In this document: positions 54,434 to 63,085 of the stretch, one piece after another
How the letters are laid out: each line of letters starts with the position of its first letter
Numbering within the stretch: position 1 is the stretch's first letter
Notes under the pieces: generated by a model
What the model saw: the letters and a program-made list of their open reading frames with translations, nothing else
The model's database searches: none
Told to the model about the DNA's origin: nothing
Made by a program: the position numbers and the translations under genes
NCBI RefSeq assembly: GCF_018619335.1
Contig: NZ_JAHHDX010000149.1
Location: 82,779-146,778, forward strand
DNA length: 64,000 nucleotides
DNA from: Alteromonas sp. ALT199
Lineage (GTDB): Bacteria > Pseudomonadota > Gammaproteobacteria > Enterobacterales > Alteromonadaceae
Direction of reading: 5' to 3'

Positions 54434-56521
54434 TCATCCGACAACAGACGCTAGGTCATCTTTGGAAACAGGTTTAAGTAGTGCGCTGTCTATTCCAATT
54501 GATTCCATAGCTTCTTCATCGGCTTCATGCCCACTTACGATGGTAAGTAAAGCATTCGGCAATTTTTCTTTAAGTTCGCTAGCAAGATCATACCCATTGT
54601 AATCAGGTAACGTTAAATCCATCAGTACATGGTCAAACTCGCCGTCACATGCAGTATCAAGCGCGTCAGCACCGCAGTATTCAGTAGTAACGTCATGCCC
54701 TAAATGCGATAAAAACAATTGTAATAGCTCCGCAGCATCTTCATCATCTTCAATGACTAGAATACGCTTATTATTGAGCTGCTCTTCGTCGCTTTGTTCT
54801 GAAGTATTTGTAGATGTCGCATCTGCTATGGAACTGGCTTCAATAGCTTTACTTATAGTCGCTTCTTTCTCCGGTGCATAAGGTTTTTGCATGGGCATGT
54901 CAGCGACTTGTGCTTCTACATTAGTAAAAGTTATATGGTCGCCAGGGAGCAGGTATTGGGAAAGAAGGTTTGCCAATGCAAAGCGGTCTATCGGTTTTCC
55001 AATAACATCATTAAAGCCCTCTCGTATTAATGACTCCCTAAGCCCTTTACGACTTGCTGCAGTAACGGCGATTACGGGAATATTCTTACCGTGACGACGG
55101 ATAGCATGTAAAGCTTCGATACCGTTCATAACAGGCATGTGAATATCCATAAGAACCAGGTCAAAAGGTTGATTGTGTTCATCGGCCTGTAACACGGCTT
55201 CTAGCGCTTTAACCCCGTTTTCAGCGTAGCTAATGTCAGCATTTGATTGACTTACAATGTGTCCGGTAAGTCTACGAATTTCTCTTAAATCATCAACGAT
55301 GAGTACTTTACCTGTGACATTTAAATCTATACTGCTAGATTCAACAGGTTGAATCTGCCCAAGCTCTAATTCAACTTTGGGTTGTGTGGATATATCGCCC
55401 GGGTCAATATCAAAGGTGAACGTACTGCCTTCTCCAAGCCGCGACGCCACATCGATGTCGCCACCAAGTTTGGTGACCAATTCTTTACAAATAGCTAATC
55501 CCAGACCTGCGCCACCGTGATTAGCGCGCATCACGTCTTCAATTTGCTCAAACGGTTGGAAAATATTTATTAACTTATCTGGCTGCATGCCAATACCAGT
55601 ATCATCTACCGAAAATCTAAGCAGCGATGTTTCTTTGTTAGCCGCTGAATCTTCGTCTAGTGTAATGGTTAGCGTAATACTGCCTTTATCAGTGAACTTT
55701 ACCGCATTGGATATGAGATTGAGCAGCACTTGGCGAAGGCGAGTGGGATCTGTTTGAATAAATTCAGGAATCTTCGTTTTAGAAATAACATGTAAGCTCA
55801 GGCCTTTATCCTTTGCGTTCAAGCGCATTAAAGAATGAATATCGGTAAGGAAGGCAGATAAATTCACGTCTTTAATATTTAACTCAAGCTTCTCAGCCAT
55901 TATGCGTGACATGTCGAGAAGATCGTTGAGCAGGCTCAATAAATGTTTTCCGTTAGAGTGAATAATTGATAGCTCTTGCTGAAACGAACTATTTCTAGCA
56001 TCGTCGATTAATAGCTCTGTGTAGCCCAAAATAGAGGTGAGGGGAGTGCGAAGTTCGTGGCCTAAGTGTGCAAGAAATTTGTCTTTAGCTTTGTTTTTCT
56101 GCTCAACTTTATTACGCTCTATTCGCTCGTTTTCTATGTCACGTCGAACCATGGCATAACGGATAGTGCGCATAAACCGCGGTGATTCTATCTCAGACTT
56201 TTGCAGATAATCGGCCGCTCCAGCACGCATTACCATTTCGTCTACGGTAACGTCTGACTGACCTGTTAAAATAACAACGGGCAGACTAAATTGATTCGAT
56301 TTTAAAACGCCCAGTACATCGATGGCATTTTCAGCGCCTAGAAGATAGTCAAGCAAACACAAATCAAACGTTTCTGTCTTGAGCGCCTCAACCGCGTCTT
56401 GACTGTTTGTCACCCACGTTAATTCAAACGTGGGTGACTCGCATTGTGCTAGATAATCAGAAGTTAAAAAGTAGTCATCTTCATCATCTTCTACCAATAA
56501 AATTTTAATAACCTCTGACAT
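54434..56521 (-). CDS. Soluble hybrid histidine kinase with three receivers
   Basis: A 695-residue cytoplasmic protein in the order REC (1-125, phospho-Asp58 in LLDYLL), HisKA (His155 in HLGHELRTP), HATPase (about 255-385, DDTGIGM and GGAGLGL), REC (about 405-525, MDIHMPVMNG), REC (about 575-695, MDLTLPDYNG). No membrane helix or sensor domain, so its input probably comes through the first receiver. Last gene of the five-gene phosphorelay operon, 12 bp after the single-receiver gene. It could integrate several phosphorylation signals. Confidence 0.92.
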   Translation of the reverse strand: MSEVIKILLVEDDEDDYFLTSDYLAQCESPTFELTWVTNSQDAVEALKTETFDLCLLDYLLGAENAIDVLGVLKSNQFSLPVVILTGQSDVTVDEMVMRAGAADYLQKSEIESPRFMRTIRYAMVRRDIENERIERNKVEQKNKAKDKFLAHLGHELRTPLTSILGYTELLIDDARNSSFQQELSIIHSNGKHLLSLLNDLLDMSRIMAEKLELNIKDVNLSAFLTDIHSLMRLNAKDKGLSLHVISKTKIPEFIQTDPTRLRQVLLNLISNAVKFTDKGSITLTITLDEDSAANKETSLLRFSVDDTGIGMQPDKLINIFQPFEQIEDVMRANHGGAGLGLAICKELVTKLGGDIDVASRLGEGSTFTFDIDPGDISTQPKVELELGQIQPVESSSIDLNVTGKVLIVDDLREIRRLTGHIVSQSNADISYAENGVKALEAVLQADEHNQPFDLVLMDIHMPVMNGIEALHAIRRHGKNIPVIAVTAASRKGLRESLIREGFNDVIGKPIDRFALANLLSQYLLPGDHITFTNVEAQVADMPMQKPYAPEKEATISKAIEASSIADATSTNTSEQSDEEQLNNKRILVIEDDEDAAELLQLFLSHLGHDVTTEYCGADALDTACDGEFDHVLMDLTLPDYNGYDLASELKEKLPNALLTIVSGHEADEEAMESIGIDSALLKPVSKDDLASVVG

Positions 56522-56533
56522 CTAGAACCTCTA

Positions 56534-56986
56534 TTATTCGTGTGGCAACTCTACAAACTCTATCCAATAACGTCCTAATGCACGCATTAGTTCAACCAGG
56601 CCTTCAAAATTAACTGGTTTGGTAATATAAGAGGCGCAACCAAGATCATAACCGCGAAGCATATCCTCTTCTTCCTTTGATGTTGTTAGAATAACAACAG
56701 GTATGCTGCGCAGTTTAGGATCATTTTTAAGTTCTTGAAGAGCTTCGCGGCCATCTTTTCGTGGCATGTTCAAGTCAAGTAATATGAGACTAGGACGAGG
56801 CGCAGAGGCAGGATCAGTATATTTACCCTCGTGGCGAAGAAACTCCAACAACTCAACCCCGTCTTCAACGCAAAACAAATTGTTGAGTACGCGGCTCTCC
56901 TGTAATGCGTCAACGGTTAATAAACGGTCATCTTCATCATCGTCAGCCATTAAAATATTAATCGGTTGAGTTTGTTTACGCGTCAT
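56534..56986 (-). CDS. Single-domain response regulator, Rcp1-like
   Basis: A 150-residue receiver with no output domain. The ATG at 56986 is chosen because GGAG lies nine bases upstream; it overlaps the end of the kinase gene (stop at 56976) by 11 bases, so translation is coupled. Motifs: ILMADDDEDDRLLT acidic pocket, LLDLNMPRKDG phospho-Asp, LTTSKEEED, KPVN. The Rcp1 class usually partners phytochrome-like kinases or acts as a phosphorelay shuttle. Here the partner is the CHASE3 kinase encoded immediately upstream. Confidence 0.9.
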   Translation of the reverse strand: MTRKQTQPINILMADDDEDDRLLTVDALQESRVLNNLFCVEDGVELLEFLRHEGKYTDPASAPRPSLILLDLNMPRKDGREALQELKNDPKLRSIPVVILTTSKEEEDMLRGYDLGCASYITKPVNFEGLVELMRALGRYWIEFVELPHE

Positions 56987-58490
56987 TGTGTATTTCTCCA
57001 TTATTGTTGTTAGAACCGAAGGGCTCGCTATTTACCGGTATTATTATCGAGAATGTGGCCCCGTGTCCTGGTGTGCTCACAGCATTGATTTGTCCGTTAT
57101 GCCTTTCCACTATTCTACGACATACCGCAAGCCCTATGCCTGTGCCTTTGTATTCGCTTCTGCCATGAAGGCGCTGAAAAGGAGCGAAGATTTTCTCTGC
57201 GAATGTCTGATCAAATCCAATACCGTTATCACTAACCGTTAGTTTTATCCAGTCGTACTCTTCTGACATTAGTATGTCCTGAGTATCCTCTTCGCTTACT
57301 TCCTGTAAGTTAATATTAACCACAGGCGTCACTCCCTCACTTTGAAATTTGAGAGCATTAGAAATTAAGTTTAAAAATAGTTGTTCGAGCTGTGTTTTAT
57401 CACCACGAATGATTGGCAGTGCACTTACGCTTATTTGTGCTGATTTTTCATCAATGGCGATTTCTAAATCGTCCAACACGCTTTCTATAACCTTTTCTAG
57501 ATTTACATCATCAAAATCTTTGCCACGGGTTGCGACACGTGAAAACGCAAGTAGGTCGGATATAAGCATAGACATTCGCTCTGCTGCGTTTAACATGCGC
57601 GCAAGATAATCTTTTCCTCTATCGTCAATAACGTCGTTGTACCCAGATTCTAGCCGGTTGCCGAATGCTCGTATTTTACGAAGCGGCTCTTGCAGATCGT
57701 GAGAAGCTACAAATGCAAAATCTTCTAATTCTCGGTTGCTTCTTGCCAACTCGTCAGAATAAACACTTAACTCTTGGGTCCGTTCTTCAATACGCGACTC
57801 CAAATCTTCATTTACAGACTCTAAATCAGCTTGATACTTCTCGTGTTCTCGAGAATTGATTTTAAGAAGCAGAAATACAGTAATAATAAGCAGTAAAGTA
57901 GTTGCTGAAGAGATAATTAGCGTATTCACCGAGTCTCTTCTTAAACTCATTAAGTTTGCTAGATGCGTTCCTTGCATGTCACGCTCAGATGCATCAACTT
58001 CGCGATACAGTTTCTCGAATCGCTTATACAACTCTATGCCTTTGTCGCTCTCGACAAGTTCGATAGCTTCTCGCTTTCGTCCTTCTTTAACGAGTTCAAC
58101 AATTCCTATTACTTCGTTTACCTTCGCTTTGGTTAAATTGAGTAACTCTTCAATTCTTACAGATTGTTCGTTAATGTCAGATGAAAATGAGCTTACTTCT
58201 ACTTCGTCCATCAACTCGCTAATAACGCCGAGCGTTTCGGTGTAGTCAGTCAGGTATTCCAGATCGTTAGTAAGAATGAAGCCACGCTGACCAGACTCAA
58301 CACGTAACACTGCCACGTGAAGTCGATTCACTGCATTGATGACGCGGTTAGTAGTAAATAGCCGTGCTTCTAGCGCAGAAAGGTCATTGAGCGTGCTCAC
58401 AACATAAAAGGAGTTTGCTGTCATAACAACGATGATCAATACGACCAAAATAATCCAACTGTAAATTGAAGACAGAATTTTAGAAATCAT
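56976..58490 (-). CDS. CHASE3-domain sensor histidine kinase
   Basis: A 504-residue inner-membrane kinase. TM1 (about 9-30), periplasmic CHASE3 domain (about 35-185, with the RVESGQRGFILTND motif), TM2 (about 188-209), coiled coil (about 215-260), HisKA with the SHDLQEPLRKIRAF phospho-His, HATPase (DNGIGFD, GTGIGLAV). The SHDLQEPL form is that of phytochrome-type kinases that use Rcp1 receivers, matching the overlapping downstream gene. The ligand of CHASE3 is unknown. Four bases separate it from the DHp-only gene upstream. Confidence 0.92.
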   Translation of the reverse strand: MISKILSSIYSWIILVVLIIVVMTANSFYVVSTLNDLSALEARLFTTNRVINAVNRLHVAVLRVESGQRGFILTNDLEYLTDYTETLGVISELMDEVEVSSFSSDINEQSVRIEELLNLTKAKVNEVIGIVELVKEGRKREAIELVESDKGIELYKRFEKLYREVDASERDMQGTHLANLMSLRRDSVNTLIISSATTLLLIITVFLLLKINSREHEKYQADLESVNEDLESRIEERTQELSVYSDELARSNRELEDFAFVASHDLQEPLRKIRAFGNRLESGYNDVIDDRGKDYLARMLNAAERMSMLISDLLAFSRVATRGKDFDDVNLEKVIESVLDDLEIAIDEKSAQISVSALPIIRGDKTQLEQLFLNLISNALKFQSEGVTPVVNINLQEVSEEDTQDILMSEEYDWIKLTVSDNGIGFDQTFAEKIFAPFQRLHGRSEYKGTGIGLAVCRRIVERHNGQINAVSTPGHGATFSIIIPVNSEPFGSNNNNGEIHNDA

Positions 58491-58494
58491 TTAC

Positions 58495-58719
58495 TCATTC
58501 CGAAACATTCTCACCCAATTCTGACGTCATTTCAGAGAGGGTGTGGCTGCAGTCTTTTGCACTGCTTATTATTTTATCTAATGCTGCTAGCGCTTTTTCA
58601 GGTGCAACATCCCCATTCAGTGCCATTTTCACAAGCTCTGCTTGCATCGAAATTCTGTTTAAAGGTTTACGGGCATCGTGTACAAAAACACTAAGTCGAG
58701 AAAACTCTTCGCTCTTCAT
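58495..58719 (-). CDS. DHp-only (HisKA-like) miniprotein
   Basis: A 74-residue protein that looks like an isolated dimerisation/histidine-phosphotransfer helix pair: FVHDARKPLNRISMQAEL resembles the H-box (S-H-E-L-R-x-P-L-x-x-I) with His14, and the second helix follows after a short loop (GDVAPEKALAALDKIISSA). No ATPase domain. It could accept phosphate as a Spo0B- or HPt-like shuttle, or regulate a kinase by dimerising with it. It lies 15 bp after the sigma-54 activator and 4 bp before the CHASE3 kinase. Confidence 0.75.
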   Translation of the reverse strand: MKSEEFSRLSVFVHDARKPLNRISMQAELVKMALNGDVAPEKALAALDKIISSAKDCSHTLSEMTSELGENVSE

Positions 58720-58734
58720 ATCGAATACCTCTCT

Positions 58735-60066
58735 TTATTCGTCTTTGCTAAGATCACCATAAGCATGGAGGCGGTTGTATAGCGTTTTAGTGCTTATACC
58801 CAACATTTCTGCCGCAGTGGTCTTATTGCCATTAACTTTCTCTAGCGTGGCATAGATAAGTTCTTTTTCTACGTCTTCGATAGTGCGTCCTGCCTGTAAT
58901 GCCGGAGTAGTGCTCTGCTTCTGCGCGAAAGGAGATTCAATGGTTTTAGGCAATTCAATATCGCTCTTTTCAGGATCACTCATTATTGCAGCGCGATGTA
59001 CAAAGTGTCTTAGCTCTCGCACATTTCCAGGCCAATCGTAAGCTTGTAGTGTATCTAGCTGGCTTTCTTCCCATTTGAAATTTGAGCCATTGTCTTTGTT
59101 AAATTCGGTAATGAAAGTTTTTGCCAATAAAGGAATGTCTTCTTTTCTGTCACGCAGTGGCGGAATAGTAATTGGGAAGACGGCGAGTCTAAAATAAATA
59201 TCTTCGCGTAGAACTTTGCTTTGGGCAATTTCTTCCATTGTTCTATTGGTGGCAGAAACGACGCGGCAGCTAACGGGTATAGTCTTCGTACCCCCCACGC
59301 GAATAACGACTTTATTTTCAAGAACTCGTAATAAATTTGGCTGCATATCAATGGGCATTTCTGTAATTTCATCTAAGAAGAGAGTGCCACCCTCTGCCTG
59401 CTCAAATACCCCTTCTTTACGACCTACAGCACCAGTAAATGCGCCTTTTTCATGACCGAACAGTTCACTTCCTATCAATTCTTTTGAAAATGCACCGCAG
59501 TTTGTGGCGATGTAAGGGCCTTCACTTTCAGAAGCGCGGTGAATTGCTGCTGCGACCACCTCTTTACCAACACCGCTTTCGCCTAATAACATGACATTAG
59601 CACTGGTTTTACTTACCCTTGAAATGAGTTTGTATAGCTCTTTCATTACAGTTGACTCGCCAATAAGCAAGTCGAAATGCTTTTCAATCTTCTCTTCAAC
59701 TGGCTCTTTTACTTTTGCCTTTTTACTTAGCACCGCTTCAATTTCTTCTCGTTGTATAGGTTTAACGAGATAGTCAACGGTAGGGCCACAAAGGCCTTTT
59801 ATTACACTTTTAACCGAAGGGTGACCAGTGATTAAGGTTACGCGAGGTCTCTTTGGAAGCGCATCAAGTTCATTAAATAAGTGAGCGCCGCTGCCGTCTG
59901 GTAGCATAAAGTCTAGCAGCACGTGGTCGAATGTTTCTTTTTCAAGCCAATCACGAGCTTCTGCCAACGTAGCAGCAGTTAAGACGTCATGGCCCAAAAA
60001 TTCAATAATAGTACAGGCAACTTCAGTAAATTCGGCGTCGTCATCGACTAAAAGTACGGTTAGCAC
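58735..60066 (-). CDS. NtrC-family sigma-54-dependent response regulator
   Basis: A 443-residue activator. The GTG at 60066 is chosen because AGAGGG lies eight bases upstream; an in-frame TTG at 60087 would precede that site. Receiver (about 1-115, LLDFMLPDG), AAA+ domain (about 130-365) with Walker A GESGVGKE, the sigma-54-contacting GAFTGA loop, and Walker B TLFLDEITEMP, then a Fis-type HTH (about 400-440, NKTTAAEMLGISTKTLYNRL). All parts needed to activate sigma-54 RNA polymerase are intact. First gene of the phosphorelay operon. Confidence 0.93.
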   Translation of the reverse strand: MLTVLLVDDDAEFTEVACTIIEFLGHDVLTAATLAEARDWLEKETFDHVLLDFMLPDGSGAHLFNELDALPKRPRVTLITGHPSVKSVIKGLCGPTVDYLVKPIQREEIEAVLSKKAKVKEPVEEKIEKHFDLLIGESTVMKELYKLISRVSKTSANVMLLGESGVGKEVVAAAIHRASESEGPYIATNCGAFSKELIGSELFGHEKGAFTGAVGRKEGVFEQAEGGTLFLDEITEMPIDMQPNLLRVLENKVVIRVGGTKTIPVSCRVVSATNRTMEEIAQSKVLREDIYFRLAVFPITIPPLRDRKEDIPLLAKTFITEFNKDNGSNFKWEESQLDTLQAYDWPGNVRELRHFVHRAAIMSDPEKSDIELPKTIESPFAQKQSTTPALQAGRTIEDVEKELIYATLEKVNGNKTTAAEMLGISTKTLYNRLHAYGDLSKDE

Positions 60067-60664
60067 GTGGATGTCCCTCTCTTTCAATATCCATTAAAGA
60101 ATATGGAATAAAATCAATGTTATAGTTTTATCATAAATAGCAGTAAACCATAACGCAAAAAGCGAACTTGTACTCGAGTGGTTTTTTGCATCATGTTGTT
60201 TGATTCTGGGTAACACTGAAAATAGAATTCGAGTAATTTTGTTTAGTTGGCAGTTCAACAGTGCGCCAACCCTACATCAACGCTTCAAAGCCACTATTTA
60301 AAACTAACGTTTGTTAAATAGCTCATCAAAGCGAAAAGTGTTACCAATTTACATAGTGTTGCAAAAACTATTCCCATTGGCCTTTAAAGAATGTTTCGCA
60401 AAACCAGTGGCACATTTTTCGCTCAACCTATATTAAGTGAGCTTCTTTACTAAAGCTGTTAACAGTTTATTTTGACGACTATTTGTACGTTTTTAGAGAG
60501 GCAATAACGCCTTCAGCTTAGTTGAACATAACAACAAAAAGGTCAAAGAAATCGGCAGAGTGGACAAAAACCTATTAGAAATCAATGGCACCTTGCGATG
60601 TTTTGAGAAAGATGCAGTGGCGCGCATGTCAGAAATTTTTTAATTTTGCCAATTTGGGGGAGTT
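60067..60664. other. Divergent regulatory region of the phosphorelay operon
   Basis: About 600 bp with no supported gene. It holds a plus-strand sigma-54 promoter match at 60404-60424. An open stretch of 48 codons at 60497-60643 lacks a ribosome site. Binding sites for the adjacent activator are expected here but I could not define one. Confidence 0.5.
60404..60424 (+). promoter_or_regulatory. Sigma-54 (RpoN) promoter candidate
   Basis: TGGCAC-ATTTT-TCGCT, with GG at 60409 and GC at 60421 separated by exactly ten bases. It matches the -24/-12 consensus TGGCAC-N5-TTGCW except T to C in the -12 block. It points away from the NtrC-type activator gene 340 bp to its left. Transcription would start near 60433. 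Confidence 0.6.
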
Positions 60665-60814
60665 ATGGGAAAGGGAGGTTATGTCTCTATGTTGGCGTTT
60701 TCATCTTTTATCAATTGTACACTTATCGGTGCTATCTCTAGCGTATCTTCTTTAACTGGTGTGACGATTTTACTTATCGCATTGCAAATTTTACTCGGTA
60801 GCAGACTCCTTTAA
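60665..60814 (+). CDS. Possible small hydrophobic protein
   Basis: A 49-codon frame: MGKGGYVSMLAFSSFINCT, then a hydrophobic stretch to ILLGSRLL. The start is preceded by GGGGGAG at a short two-base spacing; an internal ATG at 60689 has GGGAGG ten bases upstream. It would form one or two membrane helices. It lies about 230 bp after the sigma-54 promoter candidate. No family recognised, and the transcript might instead be a non-coding RNA. Confidence 0.35.
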   Translation: MGKGGYVSMLAFSSFINCTLIGAISSVSSLTGVTILLIALQILLGSRLL

Positions 60815-61170
60815 TATCCGAAGAAAGTAATCGATATAAATTGCGATGTTGATTAATTACAAAATATCGTCGTGAAAGTAAGACGTGATACTGATGGGGT
60901 TGAACGGTTACCCGTTCTTCGCTGTCTTTTTATGATACAGCCAATGTTTCGCTCTTTAACTACATCGAATAGTGTGGAAAGTGGTCTAATAATGCTCCCC
61001 ACTAAAGCTCATTCTTTTCATGAGATTAATCCCTGCACTCTCGGTATTCATTATGGCCATGGGATAGCCACTGACGACGGCGTAGTGGCTTTGATATACG
61101 TATTAATCTCGTTATTTAGGTTTCTGCTATGCTACGAGTATTTACCTTCTACGGTAAGTTAAACTAGTGG
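60815..61170. other. Intergenic region before LysR gene
   Basis: 356 bp. A 96-codon plus-strand frame from a GTG at 60872 has no ribosome site and unusual composition, so I do not call it. Short dyads CTCAT/ATGAG and CCACT/AGTGG occur in it without T runs. Confidence 0.45.
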
Positions 61171-62094
61171 TCATTTGGTACAGGAATCTAGCATAAAATC
61201 TGATGTAGGAAGGTTCATAGTTTGATACCTCAGTTCCCCCATAAACGCTCGCGCAGCTGGGCCTAGCGTGTCTCCATCTTCAAAAGATAGGTAAAGTAGC
61301 GCCTTTCTTAAAGCGGCGTTGTTACTTAAAGGAAGAGGAACCAGCGTGCCGTTTTCCAATTCGTCTTTGATAATTGCAATAGGTAGCCAAGCAAACCCAA
61401 GCCCCTGAGCGATTATATCTAATGACGTTCTTACATGACTTACCGTCCACCGCTGTTCTGCATCTAACCAGCCTGCATCAGCTTTGCGCTCCGCCGATGA
61501 GTCGCGAACCACGATTTGACGATGGGCTTTGAGATCTTCCAAAGTCAGCGTTCTATTTAGTTGGTGCAGTGAATGGTCTGCATGCGCGACGGCAGCAAAT
61601 TCGATCTCACATAAATCTTCACTGAATCCATTAGGGAATATGAATGGAGAAATGCCTAAATCTACTTTCCCACTGCTTAGTAGGGCATTGGCACCGCTGA
61701 GCACTGTTTCCTCTATTTCGATACGTAGCAAGGGGAATTCTGCAGAAACTTTGGCAAGAACGTTGTAAAGTAATTCAGAGGGAAAAATGATATCTACAGC
61801 AATACGCAACGTTGTTTCTGTCCCCACTTTTAAGCTACTTGCTACTGCTTCGAGCTTGTGAGCCTCGTTTAGCAGAAAAGACGCGCGGCGGTACATAAGT
61901 TCGCCTTGAGGGGATAGTTGCACTTTGCGCCCAATATTTTCAAAAAGTGTTACCCCAATGGCGTTCTCAAGTTTTTGAACCGCGTGGTGGACACTTGATT
62001 GACTTTTATGTACTTGCGCTGCGGCTTGGTTAAAGCCACCAGCATCAACAACGGCTTTAAACATTCGCCATTGTTCTAGTGTAGATTTAAGCAT
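61171..62094 (-). CDS. LysR-family transcriptional regulator
   Basis: A 307-residue regulator: N-terminal winged HTH (about 1-65, FKAVVDAGGFNQAAAQVHKSQSSVHHAVQKLE) and a LysR substrate-binding domain (about 90-295). The form TLEQWRMFKAVVDAGG is shared with regulators annotated CysB- or YhaJ-like, but no target can be named. It runs in the same direction as the rhodanese gene 55 bp upstream. Ligand unknown. Confidence 0.85.
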   Translation of the reverse strand: MLKSTLEQWRMFKAVVDAGGFNQAAAQVHKSQSSVHHAVQKLENAIGVTLFENIGRKVQLSPQGELMYRRASFLLNEAHKLEAVASSLKVGTETTLRIAVDIIFPSELLYNVLAKVSAEFPLLRIEIEETVLSGANALLSSGKVDLGISPFIFPNGFSEDLCEIEFAAVAHADHSLHQLNRTLTLEDLKAHRQIVVRDSSAERKADAGWLDAEQRWTVSHVRTSLDIIAQGLGFAWLPIAIIKDELENGTLVPLPLSNNAALRKALLYLSFEDGDTLGPAARAFMGELRYQTMNLPTSDFMLDSCTK

Positions 62095-62149
62095 GCACCG
62101 CCCTCTAAGCCTTGTTGAGGCTACTTATAGCATACACATATTATACAAG

Positions 62150-62500
62150 TCATTTCTCATTGGCTTGATTAATGATTGGCACCGAACACGTCACTACCGA
62201 AACTCTGTCGTAACCCATATTCATTAGTTGTTCTGCGGCTAGTTTTGCACGAATGCCAGAAGCACAGTGTATATAAAGTGGCGTCGATGCGTCTTTAAAG
62301 CGCTCAAGTGCTTTCATCTCTAAAATACCCCGTGGGATATGAAGTGCAGTAGGTACGGGCTGTTTTTCTACTTCACTAGCTTCTCTTACGTCTATTAAGG
62401 TTCCGTTATTGTGTTGCAACTCACTGAACGCTTGTTCAGCGGTCACACTACGGATGTCAAAATCAATATTGTTAATTCTAGATTTAATATCAATGAGCAT
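62150..62500 (-). CDS. Rhodanese-like sulfurtransferase
   Basis: A 116-residue single-domain rhodanese. LIDVREASEVEKQPVPTALH is the CH2A-type region, and the active-site loop reads HCASGIRA, with the persulfide-forming Cys. A short N-terminal helix precedes it. It is divergent from an ArsR-family regulator across 194 bp, the arrangement of sulfide- or persulfide-responsive BigR/SqrR systems. Likely role: sulfur transfer or polysulfide handling in the cytoplasm. Confidence 0.88.
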   Translation of the reverse strand: MLIDIKSRINNIDFDIRSVTAEQAFSELQHNNGTLIDVREASEVEKQPVPTALHIPRGILEMKALERFKDASTPLYIHCASGIRAKLAAEQLMNMGYDRVSVVTCSVPIINQANEK

Positions 62501-62632
62501 GGAATTTCCTATTCGATTAGTTTGAGTAACGCTAGTTCGAGTTCGTTTTTAATTATATTGGACTGGTAATGTAACAAAACAATATGGAATACCGGAATTC
62601 ATCGCATAAAATGGCAAGTCGGCAAAATGTCT

Positions 62633-62646
62633 TATACTTTAGTATA
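62633..62646 (+). promoter_or_regulatory. Candidate operator in rhodanese/ArsR intergenic region
   Basis: Perfect inverted repeat TATACT-TT-AGTATA about 50 bp before the ArsR-family start. It overlaps a likely -10 region (TATACT) and is a reasonable autoregulatory site. Confidence 0.5.
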
Positions 62647-62694
62647 GTTAACGGCTAAATTAGTGCCGAGATACTTTACAGATAGGGAGTGCTT

Positions 62695-63006
62695 ATGTCC
62701 GAGGATATGGTATTAGGTTCAGATGTTATAATGGAACACACTGCGGAAGCTGAAATCTTCCTGAAGCAATTCGCGAACAAAACACGCCTCATGGTGCTTT
62801 GTTTGCTTTTGAAAGAGGAAAAATCGGTAACCGAACTTTTAGAAGTGGTTAACGTTTCACAGCCCGTAATTTCTCAACATCTTGCGTTATTGCGAGAGTC
62901 GAGAATGGTAGCTACTAGAAGGGAAGGTCAAACAATTTACTACCGTCTTGCAGATGAACGAGTCAAGCGTCTTATTGCTTTGATGTACGAGTTCTTTTGC
63001 CAATAG
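62695..63006 (+). CDS. ArsR-family regulator, BigR/SqrR-like
   Basis: A 103-residue winged-helix regulator. The ATG at 62695 follows GGGAG; an in-frame GTG two codons earlier overlaps that site. HTH: KSVTELLEVVNVSQPVISQHLALLRES, then the wing TRREGQTIYYRL. The metal-binding ELCVCDL motif of ArsR/SmtB is absent. Two cysteines remain, one in MVLCLLL and one at the C-terminus (FFCQ), the spacing used by persulfide sensors such as SqrR and BigR. With the divergent rhodanese gene this suggests reactive-sulfur sensing. Confidence 0.85.
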   Translation: MSEDMVLGSDVIMEHTAEAEIFLKQFANKTRLMVLCLLLKEEKSVTELLEVVNVSQPVISQHLALLRESRMVATRREGQTIYYRLADERVKRLIALMYEFFCQ

Positions 63007-63021
63007 CGTTTTTCTTTTTTA

Positions 63022-63060
63022 AACGACAATGTCCGTGTTTAAAACGGACATTGGATCGTT
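63022..63060. repeat. Strong hairpin after ArsR gene
   Basis: CAATGTCCGT/ACGGACATTG 10-bp perfect stem (63027-63053) extended by AACG/CGTT. No T run follows on either strand, so it is not a standard terminator, though it may act as one for the convergent genes. Confidence 0.6.
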
Positions 63061-63085
63061 AAAAAAATTTCCTATAGCTTAACTG

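Noticed and set aside
60497..60643. 48-codon open stretch with protein-like residues (KNLLEINGTLRCFEKDAVARM)
   Set aside because: Only late GTG/ATG codons are available, with no ribosome site; could be chance or a remnant, and nothing supports translation.
60872..61162. 96-codon plus-strand open frame
   Set aside because: Begins with GTG, has no ribosome site, and its composition resembles no protein family.
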